Shown here piece by piece: positions 1 through 5,365 of a stretch of 21,757 nt of DNA (the stretch's first letter is position 1; every line of letters starts with the position of its first letter). The position numbers were made by a program, and so were the translations under genes. The stretch comes from an uncultured Clostridia bacterium (lineage in GTDB: Bacteria; Bacillota; Clostridia; TANB77; CAG-508): assembly GCA_944388615.1 (NCBI GenBank), contig CALXJL010000011.1, forward strand, positions 1 to 21,757, written 5' to 3'. The notes beneath the pieces are model-generated. The model ran no database searches and was not told where the DNA came from. It worked only from the letters and a program-made list of their open reading frames with translations.

Positions 1-145
1 CTTTTCAATGTGCTTTTTTTACATTTTTGGGATAATATTTTCATAATCTATTTTTTCATAGATTACTTTACACTATCATATCCATCTTACTTATGCTAAA
101 ATGTAAGAAGATATGTGTTCATATTTATGAATTTCATTATGCATA

Positions 146-403
146 TTAGATTGATTTTGCGGTCTCTTCTAATATGCTTTTTTGTATAGTTCTTTTTTCG
201 TCTTTAATCTTTTGCATTCTTAATTCATTGCAGATTTCTCTTAAATTTGCTCTATCTTCTACTACTTCTTGATATTTTTCTTGCAACAATTTATTTGTTT
301 CTAGAAAATCTGTTGCTAGTTCATCAATTGCCCTAAAAGATAGAAATATTGTTATAAATATAGCTAACATAGACATAAAAGATATTATTATTGCTACTTC
401 CAT
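146..403 (-). CDS. Small membrane-anchored coiled-coil protein, function unknown
   Basis: An 85-aa protein not recognised as a named family. Residues about 4-24 form a strongly hydrophobic N-terminal membrane segment. The rest (about 25-85) is highly charged, rich in Glu, Lys, Asn and Leu, and looks like a continuous coiled coil, so it is probably a single-pass protein with a cytoplasmic helical tail. AAAGGAGCG lies 8 nt before the ATG. It follows the 55-aa gene by 17 bp and is the last gene of the leftward early operon visible here. Such proteins in phage or ICE early regions sometimes act as exclusion or host-takeover factors, but nothing in the sequence assigns a role. Confidence 0.6.
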   Translation of the reverse strand: MEVAIIISFMSMLAIFITIFLSFRAIDELATDFLETNKLLQEKYQEVVEDRANLREICNELRMQKIKDEKRTIQKSILEETAKSI

Positions 404-420
404 TCTTCTTTCGCTCCTTT

Positions 421-588
421 CTAAAATTTTTCTGTGTATATATATGTGCCTGGTGCTATCCTTACTTTGTTGCTAAAAATAGATTTAGCGTATTTAAACT
501 CTTTTACTTTTTTAGCTATTCTTTTTACATTATGCTCTTTTACATCTTTTACATAGAGTACTTTTTCATTTTTGCTTTCTTTTCCCAT
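421..588 (-). CDS. 55-aa basic protein of the element's early operon, unknown
   Basis: An ORF of 55 codons plus TAG, below usual gene-calling length limits. It begins MGKESKNEKV and ends GTYIYTEKF. It is Lys-rich (K at about every fourth residue), has no membrane segment and no Cys, and could bind nucleic acid or a partner protein. Support for it being real: the sequence GGAGGGAG lies 8 nt before its ATG, it starts 15 bp after the LysM gene ends, and the next gene's SD begins right after its stop. It therefore fills what would otherwise be a 200-bp hole in a tightly packed operon. No family was recognised. Confidence 0.65.
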   Translation of the reverse strand: MGKESKNEKVLYVKDVKEHNVKRIAKKVKEFKYAKSIFSNKVRIAPGTYIYTEKF

Positions 589-603
589 ATTTTCCACTCC
601 CTC

Positions 604-882
604 CTATTTATAAATTTTTATTACTTGTCCATCAGATAAAGTTTTGTTTACTAAGTTATTTATCTTTTGGATCTCGTAAACATATTCGCGTATATCTTCA
701 TCCTCTTCTTTGTGTTCTTTTGCAATACTCCAAATTGTCTCATTTTTGCATACTGTATAATCTACTAGTTCTCTTTCTTCTTTTGCTATTACATTACTAA
801 ATAATGCATATAGTATTATTAGTAGTATTGTTAGAGTTCTTATAATTTTAAATTTATTTGGTTTTTTCTTTCTTGTTTTCAT
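604..882 (-). CDS. Membrane-anchored LysM protein, YneA-like
   Basis: A 92-aa protein with a basic N-terminus (KTRKKKPNKFK), one membrane segment at about 14-32, then a LysM domain at about 41-90. The domain shows the hallmarks YTVCKNETIWSIA near its start, a central IQKINNL and a terminal LSDGQVIKIY. LysM binds peptidoglycan, so the domain should face the cell wall. The architecture (short cytoplasmic tail, TM, single LysM, about 100 aa) matches YneA, the SOS-induced division inhibitor of Bacillus. Its place in an element's early operon fits a role in arresting host division, which is inference. Its SD overlaps the stop codon of the upstream HTH gene (TAGGAG), indicating translational coupling. 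Confidence 0.7.
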   Translation of the reverse strand: MKTRKKKPNKFKIIRTLTILLIILYALFSNVIAKEERELVDYTVCKNETIWSIAKEHKEEDEDIREYVYEIQKINNLVNKTLSDGQVIKIYK

Positions 883-895
883 TCGTATTCATCTC

Positions 896-1099
896 CTATC
901 TATAAATTTGTTCCATAATTTTGTAGAAATCTTCTTTATTAACTCTTATTCCTGCAGTTCCTATTTTCTTTATACACGATTGCATCTCAGGTCTTTTTAA
1001 TGTTTTGTATATCTGTTGAACGCAACAACCTAATTCTTCTGCTAATTCCTTTACTGTTGCAAATGGTGTTCTTTTTCTACTACATATATTAGTTGCCAT
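896..1099 (-). CDS. Small helix-turn-helix protein, excisionase-like
   Basis: A 67-aa protein. Residues about 14-36 (FATVKELAEELGCCVQQIYK) form a winged-helix/MerR-type HTH in which the recognition helix starts after the GCCVQ turn. The C-terminal part (GIRVNKEDFYKIMEQ) resembles the end of DNA-binding excisionase/HTH_17 domains. Small proteins of this type bend DNA at att sites or act as early regulators. A full SD (AAGGAGGTGA) precedes the ATG. One copy of the element's palindromic operator lies just upstream at 1126-1140, so its expression is probably controlled by the CI- and Cro-like proteins. Whether it is Xis or simply a regulator cannot be settled from sequence. Confidence 0.65.
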   Translation of the reverse strand: MATNICSRKRTPFATVKELAEELGCCVQQIYKTLKRPEMQSCIKKIGTAGIRVNKEDFYKIMEQIYR

Positions 1100-1125
1100 C
1101 TATCTCACCTCCTTATTTGTATTTT

Positions 1126-1140
1126 AACACGTTTCGTGTT
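1126..1140. promoter_or_regulatory. Operator copy 1 (perfect palindrome) before the excisionase-like gene
   Basis: AACACG-TTT-CGTGTT, a perfect 6-bp inverted repeat with a 3-bp centre. On the minus strand an extended -10 (TGTTAAAAT) overlaps its left arm. It is the same motif as the four copies at 1345-1461. It lies between the Cro-like gene and the next leftward gene, suggesting a second controlled promoter there. Confidence 0.75.
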
Positions 1141-1144
1141 GTTT

Positions 1145-1330
1145 TTATGTAAAAAAAACGTTTACATCAAACTGAGGATACTCTTTCTTCAGTTTAGTTG
1201 TGAATTTTCTGCTTGGCTTTCTAGCTCCTGTTTCTACTTTTTCATACAATGATTTTGAAACTTCTATACTATCCGCAAATTCCTGTATTGTAAGCCCTAA
1301 AGACTCTCTAAATTGTTTTAATATTTGCAT
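1145..1330 (-). CDS. Cro-like XRE-family DNA-binding protein
   Basis: A 61-aa protein that is essentially a single HTH_XRE (Cro/CI) domain. The helices are LKQFRESLGL, IQEFADSIEV and the recognition helix SKSLYEKVETGARKPS, with the usual G-x-R-x-P turn before the last helices. It is divergently transcribed from the CI-like gene, as Cro is in temperate elements. It starts at an ATG preceded by AGGAGGTGA. It probably represses the opposite promoter and/or its own promoter through the 15-bp palindromes between the two genes. The direction of action (repression of the lysogeny operon) is inferred from position. Confidence 0.82.
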   Translation of the reverse strand: MQILKQFRESLGLTIQEFADSIEVSKSLYEKVETGARKPSRKFTTKLKKEYPQFDVNVFFT

Positions 1331-1344
1331 TATTTTTCACCTCC

Positions 1345-1384
1345 TGCACATTTCGTGTTTTAATGTTATAGCACATTCTGTGTT
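1345..1384. promoter_or_regulatory. Operator copies 2 and 3 on the leftward early promoter
   Basis: Copy 2 (1346-1359, GCACATTTCGTGTT) and copy 3 (1371-1384, GCACATTCTGTGTT), with centres 25 bp apart. Copy 3 fills the spacer of the minus-strand promoter, between its -35 TTGACA (1386-1391) and its -10 (TATAAC at 1365-1370, or TAACAT at 1363-1368 with 17-bp spacing). Copy 2 lies over the transcript start. Protein binding here should block leftward transcription of the Cro-like gene. Confidence 0.8.
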
Positions 1385-1391
1385 TTGTCAA
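1363..1391 (-). promoter_or_regulatory. Leftward early promoter (PL/PR-like)
   Basis: Minus strand: consensus -35 TTGACA at 1391-1386, then a 17-bp spacer to TAACAT (or 15 bp to TATAAC). It drives the Cro-like gene and probably the whole 146-1330 operon. The -10/-35 spacer is occupied by operator copy 3. Confidence 0.72.
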
Positions 1392-1419
1392 TACCTTTTT
1401 TGTAATTTTTTTATTTTTT

Positions 1420-1461
1420 TGCACATTTTGTGTTTTATGTTTACTTAACACATTTTGTGTG
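1420..1461. promoter_or_regulatory. Operator copies 4 and 5 on the repressor promoter
   Basis: Copy 4 (1421-1434, GCACATTTTGTGTT) lies just upstream of the rightward -35. Copy 5 (1447-1461, AACACATTTTGTGTG) exactly fills the spacer between -35 and -10 of the rightward promoter. The centres are 27 bp apart. This arrangement predicts autoregulation of the CI-like repressor and control by the Cro-like protein. Confidence 0.8.
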
Positions 1462-1468
1462 ATATAAT
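1440..1468 (+). promoter_or_regulatory. Rightward promoter of the repressor/integrase operon
   Basis: TTTACT (1440-1445), 17-bp spacer, TATAAT (1463-1468). The SD AGGAGG of the CI-like gene follows at about 1479-1484. It is likely to transcribe the operon 1493-4236, since spacing between these genes is short. Confidence 0.75.
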
Positions 1469-1492
1469 TTATAATGTTAGGAGGGATTAATT

Positions 1493-1828
1493 ATGGTAGG
1501 AAACAGAATAAAACAATTAAGAGAGGAGAAACATTTAAGACAAGATGAATTAGCAAAAAAAATGTCTGTCTCTCCTAGTACTATAGGAATGTATGAAAGA
1601 GATGAAAGAGAACCTAACGATGAAATGACACTAAAATTAGCAGATTTTTTTAACGTATCAACAGACTACCTCTTAGGTAAATCAAACATACGTAATCCAG
1701 AAGATAAATTAAAAGATGAATTTGAATTTGCTTATCATAAGGAAATGGAAGGGCTTACAGAAGAAGAAATAACAGATGCTTTAAGATTTTATAAAGAAAT
1801 GAAAAATAGAGTCAAAGGAGATAAATAA
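1493..1828 (+). CDS. CI-like XRE-family repressor of the element
   Basis: A 111-aa protein. Residues about 5-60 form an HTH_XRE domain: IKQLREEKHLRQDELAKKM, then the recognition helix SPSTIGMYERDEREPN and the typical LADFFNVSTDYLLG ending. Residues 65-111 form an acidic then basic tail with an EEITDALRFYKEMKNRV helix, probably for dimerisation. There is no LexA/S24 self-cleavage domain, so inactivation on induction probably depends on the ImmA-like protein encoded three genes downstream, as in ICEBs1 (inference). AGGAGG precedes the ATG. It stands first in the rightward operon and faces five operator copies. Confidence 0.87.
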   Translation: MVGNRIKQLREEKHLRQDELAKKMSVSPSTIGMYERDEREPNDEMTLKLADFFNVSTDYLLGKSNIRNPEDKLKDEFEFAYHKEMEGLTEEEITDALRFYKEMKNRVKGDK

Positions 1829-2035
1829 ATGGATTTAATTAAAATTTTAGGAAAAACACTCTATGTAATTATTATACTTGTAATACTTATTTATGGCATT
1901 CTTGGAATTGGAGACATTTTAACACTGTTAGGAATTAACGGTTTTGCCAACCAATTTTTACAATATACATTAAGTATTTATGGTTTAGGTATGTTTGCTT
2001 ACGATATAAATAAAGTATATAAAAAACAAAAATAA
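1829..2035 (+). CDS. Small membrane protein in the repressor operon, unknown
   Basis: A 68-aa protein whose ATG directly follows the repressor's TAA with no intervening base. The SD AAAGGAG lies inside the repressor's last codons, so the two are translationally coupled. Two hydrophobic stretches, about 8-29 and 42-58, separated by a short NGFANQ-containing turn, predict a helical hairpin in the membrane. The basic C-terminus (NKVYKKQK) should lie in the cytoplasm. No family is recognised. Constitutive production with the repressor is what a superinfection-exclusion or immunity membrane protein would need, but that is only a positional inference. Confidence 0.65.
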   Translation: MDLIKILGKTLYVIIILVILIYGILGIGDILTLLGINGFANQFLQYTLSIYGLGMFAYDINKVYKKQK

Positions 2036-2106
2036 AATAAAAGCAAACAACAATTTATTATGTCCAGTATAATAATTGATTTAAAAGGAAGTTTTAGGAG
2101 GTTATC

Positions 2107-2619
2107 ATGTATTGTCAATATTGTGGTAAAGAATTATCTGATTCTAGCGATAATTATTGTAGAAATTGTGGAAAAAAATTAAAAACAGATTCATCTGCTC
2201 AAAGCACAACTCCATCTCTAAAATGGTTTAACTTTTTTTATAAAATATATTTGCCTGTAGTGATTTTCTTTGGACTTTTTTCTCTTGCTTTTCAAGCTTA
2301 CGATATCATATATAATGGTTTTTTTGACCTTTTTAGTGTATCTTGCCTTGTATTAGATATAGTTTTATATATAGTAATTCCACTAATAGCTTATATAAAA
2401 GTAGAAAAATCAAAAGAAATAGGATATAGAGTCATACTGATATTTTTAATATGTGATTATGTATGTAAAACCTTTCTTATATCAACAATCTCTGCATTTA
2501 ATAATGATTCAAGTATTTTAGAAAATATTATTCTAACAGCATTAATATATGCTATTTGGTTTATACCTAACATTATTTATTTCTTAAAAAGAAAAAAATA
2601 CTTTCTAAATAATATGTAA
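2107..2619 (+). CDS. Zinc-ribbon membrane protein
   Basis: A 170-aa protein. Residues 3-21 form a zinc ribbon with Cys pairs C3/C6 and C18/C21 (CQYC and CRNC), of the zinc_ribbon_2 type. A short Ser/Thr-rich linker (about 28-38) follows, then four predicted membrane segments at about 45-67, 77-100, 108-128 and 140-162, ending in a basic KRKKYF tail. Such proteins are common in Firmicutes and mostly of unknown function. The zinc ribbon should be cytoplasmic and may sense or bind a partner. AGGAGG (2096-2101) gives a 5-nt spacing to the ATG. It sits in the lysogeny operon and is presumably expressed from the integrated element. Confidence 0.7.
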   Translation: MYCQYCGKELSDSSDNYCRNCGKKLKTDSSAQSTTPSLKWFNFFYKIYLPVVIFFGLFSLAFQAYDIIYNGFFDLFSVSCLVLDIVLYIVIPLIAYIKVEKSKEIGYRVILIFLICDYVCKTFLISTISAFNNDSSILENIILTALIYAIWFIPNIIYFLKRKKYFLNNM

Positions 2620-2667
2620 AAAATATACAAGTGATTTTTTACATATTTTAACGGAGGAAAAATTGAA

Positions 2668-3075
2668 ATGGATTTAGATAAATTATATTCAATTGCAGAA
2701 AAAGAAAATATACTTGTAATTAACTTCAAAATGAAAAATAAGGCAATTATAGGTAAAATAGATAAAGATTATTGTATTGGATTAAATTATTCAAAAATAG
2801 ACAATTCTCGTGAAGAAAAAGAACTACTTGCGGAAGAGCTGGGACATTATTATTGTGATTGCTTTTACACTATCGACACGGATGAAACAATAATAAGAAA
2901 AAAAGAATATAGAACAAAAAAATGGATGTTTACTACACTAGCTTCCGCTTCTAAAATTGCTACACTAAAAGAAAAAGGTATTAAATACTACTATGAAATA
3001 GCAGAAGAATTAAATATTAGTGAAGAATTAGCAATGCAAGCTTGTCAATATTATAAAGAAAATAATTATATTTAA
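2668..3075 (+). CDS. ImmA/IrrE-family protein with an altered HExxH motif
   Basis: A 135-aa protein of the ImmA/IrrE (COG2856) type. The active-site helix is at residues 51-63. Where the family has HExxH, this protein reads E56-E57-L-G-H60, so the first zinc-ligand His is Glu. The following KKEYRTKKW (78-86) and the C-terminal EIAEELNISEELAMQACQYY helices match the family. ImmA of ICEBs1 cleaves its repressor to induce the element. The location between the repressor and the integrase fits that job. The LAEELGHYY variant occurs in clostridial relatives (recalled knowledge), so it may be a genuine sub-type rather than a dead enzyme. The C-terminus overlaps the integrase SD region by a few bases. 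Confidence 0.8.
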   Translation: MDLDKLYSIAEKENILVINFKMKNKAIIGKIDKDYCIGLNYSKIDNSREEKELLAEELGHYYCDCFYTIDTDETIIRKKEYRTKKWMFTTLASASKIATLKEKGIKYYYEIAEELNISEELAMQACQYYKENNYI

Positions 3076-3084
3076 GGAGGTTAT

Positions 3085-4236
3085 ATGGCTTTTACTTATA
3101 CTAAACGTAAAGATGGCAGACTAATGAAAAGAGTAAGCGTTAACGGGAAAATACAAACATTATATTCTAAAGATCCAAAGGATTTAGAAAGGCAATATAT
3201 AGAAGCTAAATATCTAGACTCAAAAAACATTTATCTAGATGATAGCATTACATTTAAGCAGTTTGCTAAAGAATGGCTTAATATTCATTCTGCTGGAAAA
3301 GCTGATGGAACTGTTAGAGAATACAAATATATTGTAAACAACTATTTGGTTAAAAATCTAGGAAATTTAAAATTAAAAAATATAAGAAAATACGACATAC
3401 AAAATATTCAAAAAGATTTATTAGAAAACAATCACATGGAACTTGCTCAAAAAGTTGTAAGGTTTGCTAAAGCAATTTTGAATGAGGCAATCGAGTGCGA
3501 TTATATTGTTAAAAATGTTGCATTAAATATAAAAAGTCCAAAAATTATTAGGAATGAAAAGAAAATATTAACAGATGATGAAGACAAGCTACTTGTAGAA
3601 TGTTCAAGCAAGCATAAGCATGGTCTTTTCTTTTTGTTATTAAGATATACTGGCATGAGAAAAGAAGAAATTACCGCATTACAAATAAATGATATTGACT
3701 TAAAAAACAAAATAATATCTATTAATAAAGCTGTTTCTTTTATTCATAATCAAGCTAAAATAAAAAGTACAAAAAATAAAAAAGGTCGCCAGGTTCCAAT
3801 TCTTGATGTTGTGTACACGCAGTTAGAACAAAGATTGGACTATTGCAAAAAAAATAAAATAAAATATTTATTTACAAAACAAACTGACAATAAAACAATG
3901 TTATCTGATATGGCAATCAGAAGAATGTTAGATAGTTTTCTATTGTTTATAAACAAAACCCAAATCGAAAATCATAAAAAAAATAACGACACAAATAATA
4001 AAAAAAATAAAAATAAAAAAGATGAAAATGATGAAGAATTGAAAGAAATAAAATTTACTTTACATCAATTAAGACATTCTTATTGTACAATGTTATATTA
4101 TGCAGGAATTGGTATAAAAGAAGCACAAAATCTTATGGGACATTCTAGCGCTGACATGGTATACGATATTTATACACATTTAGATTCTAAAAAGGAAGAT
4201 ATATCAAATTCGTTAAATAATTACATTAAAATCTGA
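3085..4236 (+). CDS. int: Tyrosine recombinase/integrase of the element
   Basis: 383 aa. The N-terminus (1-50) resembles the arm-type DNA-binding AP2-like domain of Tn916/phage integrases. Residues 53-150 form the SAM-like core-binding domain (FKQFAKEWLNIH...). The catalytic domain (160-383) has all the active-site residues: R192 in GMRKEE, a Lys near 228-234 in the beta-hairpin, H327-x-x-R330 in HQLRH, H353 in MGHSS and the nucleophile Y363 in YDIYTH. It inserts and excises the element by site-specific recombination at the tRNA-Arg 3' end beside it. A lysine/asparagine-rich low-complexity insert at about 297-322 lies between the conserved boxes. AGGAGG lies 5 nt before the ATG and 9 bp after the ImmA-like stop. 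Confidence 0.95.
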   Translation: MAFTYTKRKDGRLMKRVSVNGKIQTLYSKDPKDLERQYIEAKYLDSKNIYLDDSITFKQFAKEWLNIHSAGKADGTVREYKYIVNNYLVKNLGNLKLKNIRKYDIQNIQKDLLENNHMELAQKVVRFAKAILNEAIECDYIVKNVALNIKSPKIIRNEKKILTDDEDKLLVECSSKHKHGLFFLLLRYTGMRKEEITALQINDIDLKNKIISINKAVSFIHNQAKIKSTKNKKGRQVPILDVVYTQLEQRLDYCKKNKIKYLFTKQTDNKTMLSDMAIRRMLDSFLLFINKTQIENHKKNNDTNNKKNKNKKDENDEELKEIKFTLHQLRHSYCTMLYYAGIGIKEAQNLMGHSSADMVYDIYTHLDSKKEDISNSLNNYIKI

Positions 4237-4255
4237 CACACTTTTTTGACACACT
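4235..4255 (+). repeat. Tandem GACACACT repeats at the integrase stop codon
   Basis: GACACACT at 4235-4242 and again at 4248-4255, spaced by a T-run (13-bp period). A TGTGT in opposite orientation follows at about 4269-4273. Short direct repeats between int and the att site are where Tn916-type integrases bind with their N-terminal arm domain, so these are candidate arm-type sites (inference). Confidence 0.45.
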
Positions 4256-4311
4256 AAACTATTGAAAATGTGTAAATTGTTTAAAATATGTAATAGATGT
4301 TTGTAATAAAT

Positions 4312-4343
4312 AAAACCGCTAAATCTATTGATATGGCGGTTTT
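4312..4343. terminator. Bidirectional terminator between integrase and tRNA-Arg
   Basis: AAAACCGC (4312-4319) pairs with GCGGTTTT (4336-4343), extended inward by a T-G and an A-T pair. On the minus strand, five bases after the tRNA CCA, the hairpin is followed by TTTTATTTATT, a good terminator for the tRNA. On the plus strand it ends in TTTTCC and could stop integrase transcripts. Confidence 0.75.
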
Positions 4344-4348
4344 CCTTG

Positions 4349-4425
4349 TGGTGTGCCAGAAGGGACTTGAACCCCCGACCTGCAGTTTAGGAAACTGTCG
4401 CTCTATCCAACTGAGCTACTAGCAC
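4349..4425 (-). tRNA. tRNA-Arg (anticodon CCT), CCA encoded
   Basis: Minus strand, 77 nt including CCA. The acceptor stem GTGCTAG/CTGGCAC has 7 pairs, one of them T-G. The D arm is GCTC...GAGC and the T arm is GGGGG TTCAAGT CCCTT. The anticodon loop TTCCTAA carries CCT at its centre, reading AGG (Arg). The first anticodon-stem pair (27-43) is A-C. CCA is genomically encoded at 4351-4349. Position 32 is T. The gene remains intact although an element is inserted beside its 3' end, which is expected when the element's att site restores the tRNA end. Confidence 0.95.
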
Positions 4426-4441
4426 ATATAAGACTTTTTAT

Positions 4442-4470
4442 AGTATATACTAGATATTATAATTTTTCAA
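4442..4470 (-). promoter_or_regulatory. Promoter of tRNA-Arg
   Basis: Minus strand TTGAAA (4470-4465), 17-bp spacer, TATACT (4447-4442), about 17 bp before the tRNA 5' end at 4425. This matches a sigma-A promoter. Confidence 0.72.
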
Positions 4471-4489
4471 CACCTCATATCACAAAATA

Positions 4490-4519
4490 TTGATTATTTT
4501 CTCATTTTTATGTTATAAT
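4490..4519 (+). promoter_or_regulatory. Promoter of the TtcA-like gene
   Basis: TTGATT (4490-4495), 18-bp spacer, extended -10 TGTTATAAT (4511-4519). It lies 35 bp before the ATG at 4555 and is divergent from the tRNA promoter. Confidence 0.68.
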
Positions 4520-4554
4520 ATTGTCAAAATTTAAAAGATTGGAAGTAAATTTAC

Positions 4555-5265
4555 ATGCAAAAAATATTAAGTTCTATGAGAAAAGCAATTGAATTATATT
4601 CAATGATTGATGAAAATGATAAAATAGGTGTTGCATTGTCAGGTGGTAAAGACTCTATTACTTTATTAATGGGATTATCCTCTTTACAAAGATTTTACCC
4701 TAAAAAATTTTCTTTAATTGCCATAAGTATTAATCCCGGCTTTGATTTTTTTGATACTGATTTCCTAGAAACCATATGTAACGATCTAAATGTACCTCTT
4801 TTTATTGAAGATAGTCATATTAAAGAAATTGTATTTGATATAAGAAAAGAAAAAAATCCTTGTTCTTTATGTGCAAACTTGCGAAGAGGAATTATTAATA
4901 GTATTGCAATTCGTGAAAATTGCAATAAGATTGCACTAGGTCATAATGAAGATGATGCTTTGGAAACATTTTTTTTAAATTTCTTGTATGCAGGTAATCT
5001 CTCTACTTTTGCACCAGTTACTTATATGGATAGATCAAAAATTACATTAATAAGGCCTCTAATTATGACATCTGAAAAAGACATTTATAGATTTATAAAT
5101 CGAAATAAAATTCAAGTAATGAATAAAGTATGTCCAATGGATGGAACATCTAAACGAGAATATATGAAAAATTTAATAAAACAACTTAATTTGGATATTC
5201 CTATGGTTCGTGCAAATATCATTGGAGCGATTAAACGTAAAAATATTAATGGTTGGCATGAATAA
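4555..5265 (+). CDS. TtcA-like PP-loop tRNA 2-thiocytidine synthetase
   Basis: 236 aa, the short form of the TtcA/TilS-like family. The ATP-pyrophosphatase PP-loop SGGKDS is at 29-34. A CSLC pair is at 103-106, GHNEDDALETFFLN at 129-142, and a third Cys (C193) in VCPMDG. TtcA proteins use a CxxC plus one distant Cys to hold an iron-sulfur cluster and adenylate then thiolate C32 in certain tRNAs. All three Cys are present, so the assignment is good at family level, although the exact tRNA targets are unknown. The adjacent tRNA-Arg(CCT) has U32 and should not be a substrate. The SD is weak (GGAAG). It is a single-gene unit ending at a strong bidirectional terminator. Confidence 0.82.
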   Translation: MQKILSSMRKAIELYSMIDENDKIGVALSGGKDSITLLMGLSSLQRFYPKKFSLIAISINPGFDFFDTDFLETICNDLNVPLFIEDSHIKEIVFDIRKEKNPCSLCANLRRGIINSIAIRENCNKIALGHNEDDALETFFLNFLYAGNLSTFAPVTYMDRSKITLIRPLIMTSEKDIYRFINRNKIQVMNKVCPMDGTSKREYMKNLIKQLNLDIPMVRANIIGAIKRKNINGWHE

Positions 5266-5317
5266 TAAATTTTTAATATTAATGATAAATTAATTGATTT
5301 CTTTTATTTTATAAAAT

Positions 5318-5361
5318 AAGTGTATAATAAACTAATTTACATAAAAGTTTATTATACACTT
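5318..5361. terminator. Bidirectional terminator, 16-bp perfect stem
   Basis: AAGTGTATAATAAACT (5318-5333) pairs with AGTTTATTATACACTT (5346-5361), 16 of 16, with a 12-nt loop. The plus-strand side is followed by GTTTTTATA and the minus-strand side by ATTTTAT. It separates the convergent TtcA-like and phosphohexomutase genes. The TAA of the latter lies only 4 bp from the stem. Confidence 0.85.
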
Positions 5362-5365
5362 GTTT

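Larger units (their letters stand above)
1..4348. mobile_element. Right end of an integrative element (prophage or ICE) inserted at tRNA-Arg(CCT); left end outside window
   Basis: Seen: a tyrosine integrase gene ends about 110 bp from the 3' end of a tRNA-Arg gene. Upstream of it lie, in order, an ImmA-like gene, a zinc-ribbon membrane gene, a small membrane gene and a CI-like repressor. Cro-like and excisionase-like genes and further small genes run the opposite way. Known: this is the standard lysogeny/early-control arrangement of temperate phages and ICEs of Firmicutes, and tRNA 3' ends are common attB sites. No second copy of the tRNA 3' segment is visible to the left, so the other att site and the cargo or structural genes must lie beyond position 1. 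The boundary at the tRNA side is inferred to fall between the integrase stop and the tRNA 3' end. Phage versus ICE cannot be decided because no structural or conjugation genes are in view. Confidence 0.82.

Noticed and set aside
1..145. Possible partial ORF from position 44 leftwards (minus) and a hairpin AATCTA/TAGATT at 45-64
   Set aside because: No SD, too short to judge and cut by the window edge; the hairpin is only 6 bp and AT-only with no T-run that supports a terminator.
391..639. Plus-strand frame opposite the element's early genes, Phe/Tyr/Ile-rich
   Set aside because: It has no SD and its composition is the antisense of the small genes on the minus strand.
2048..2078. Imperfect inverted repeat (CAATTTATTAT / ATAATAATTG) before the zinc-ribbon gene
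   Set aside because: AT-only, bulged, with no T-run or paired -35; could be random in this composition.
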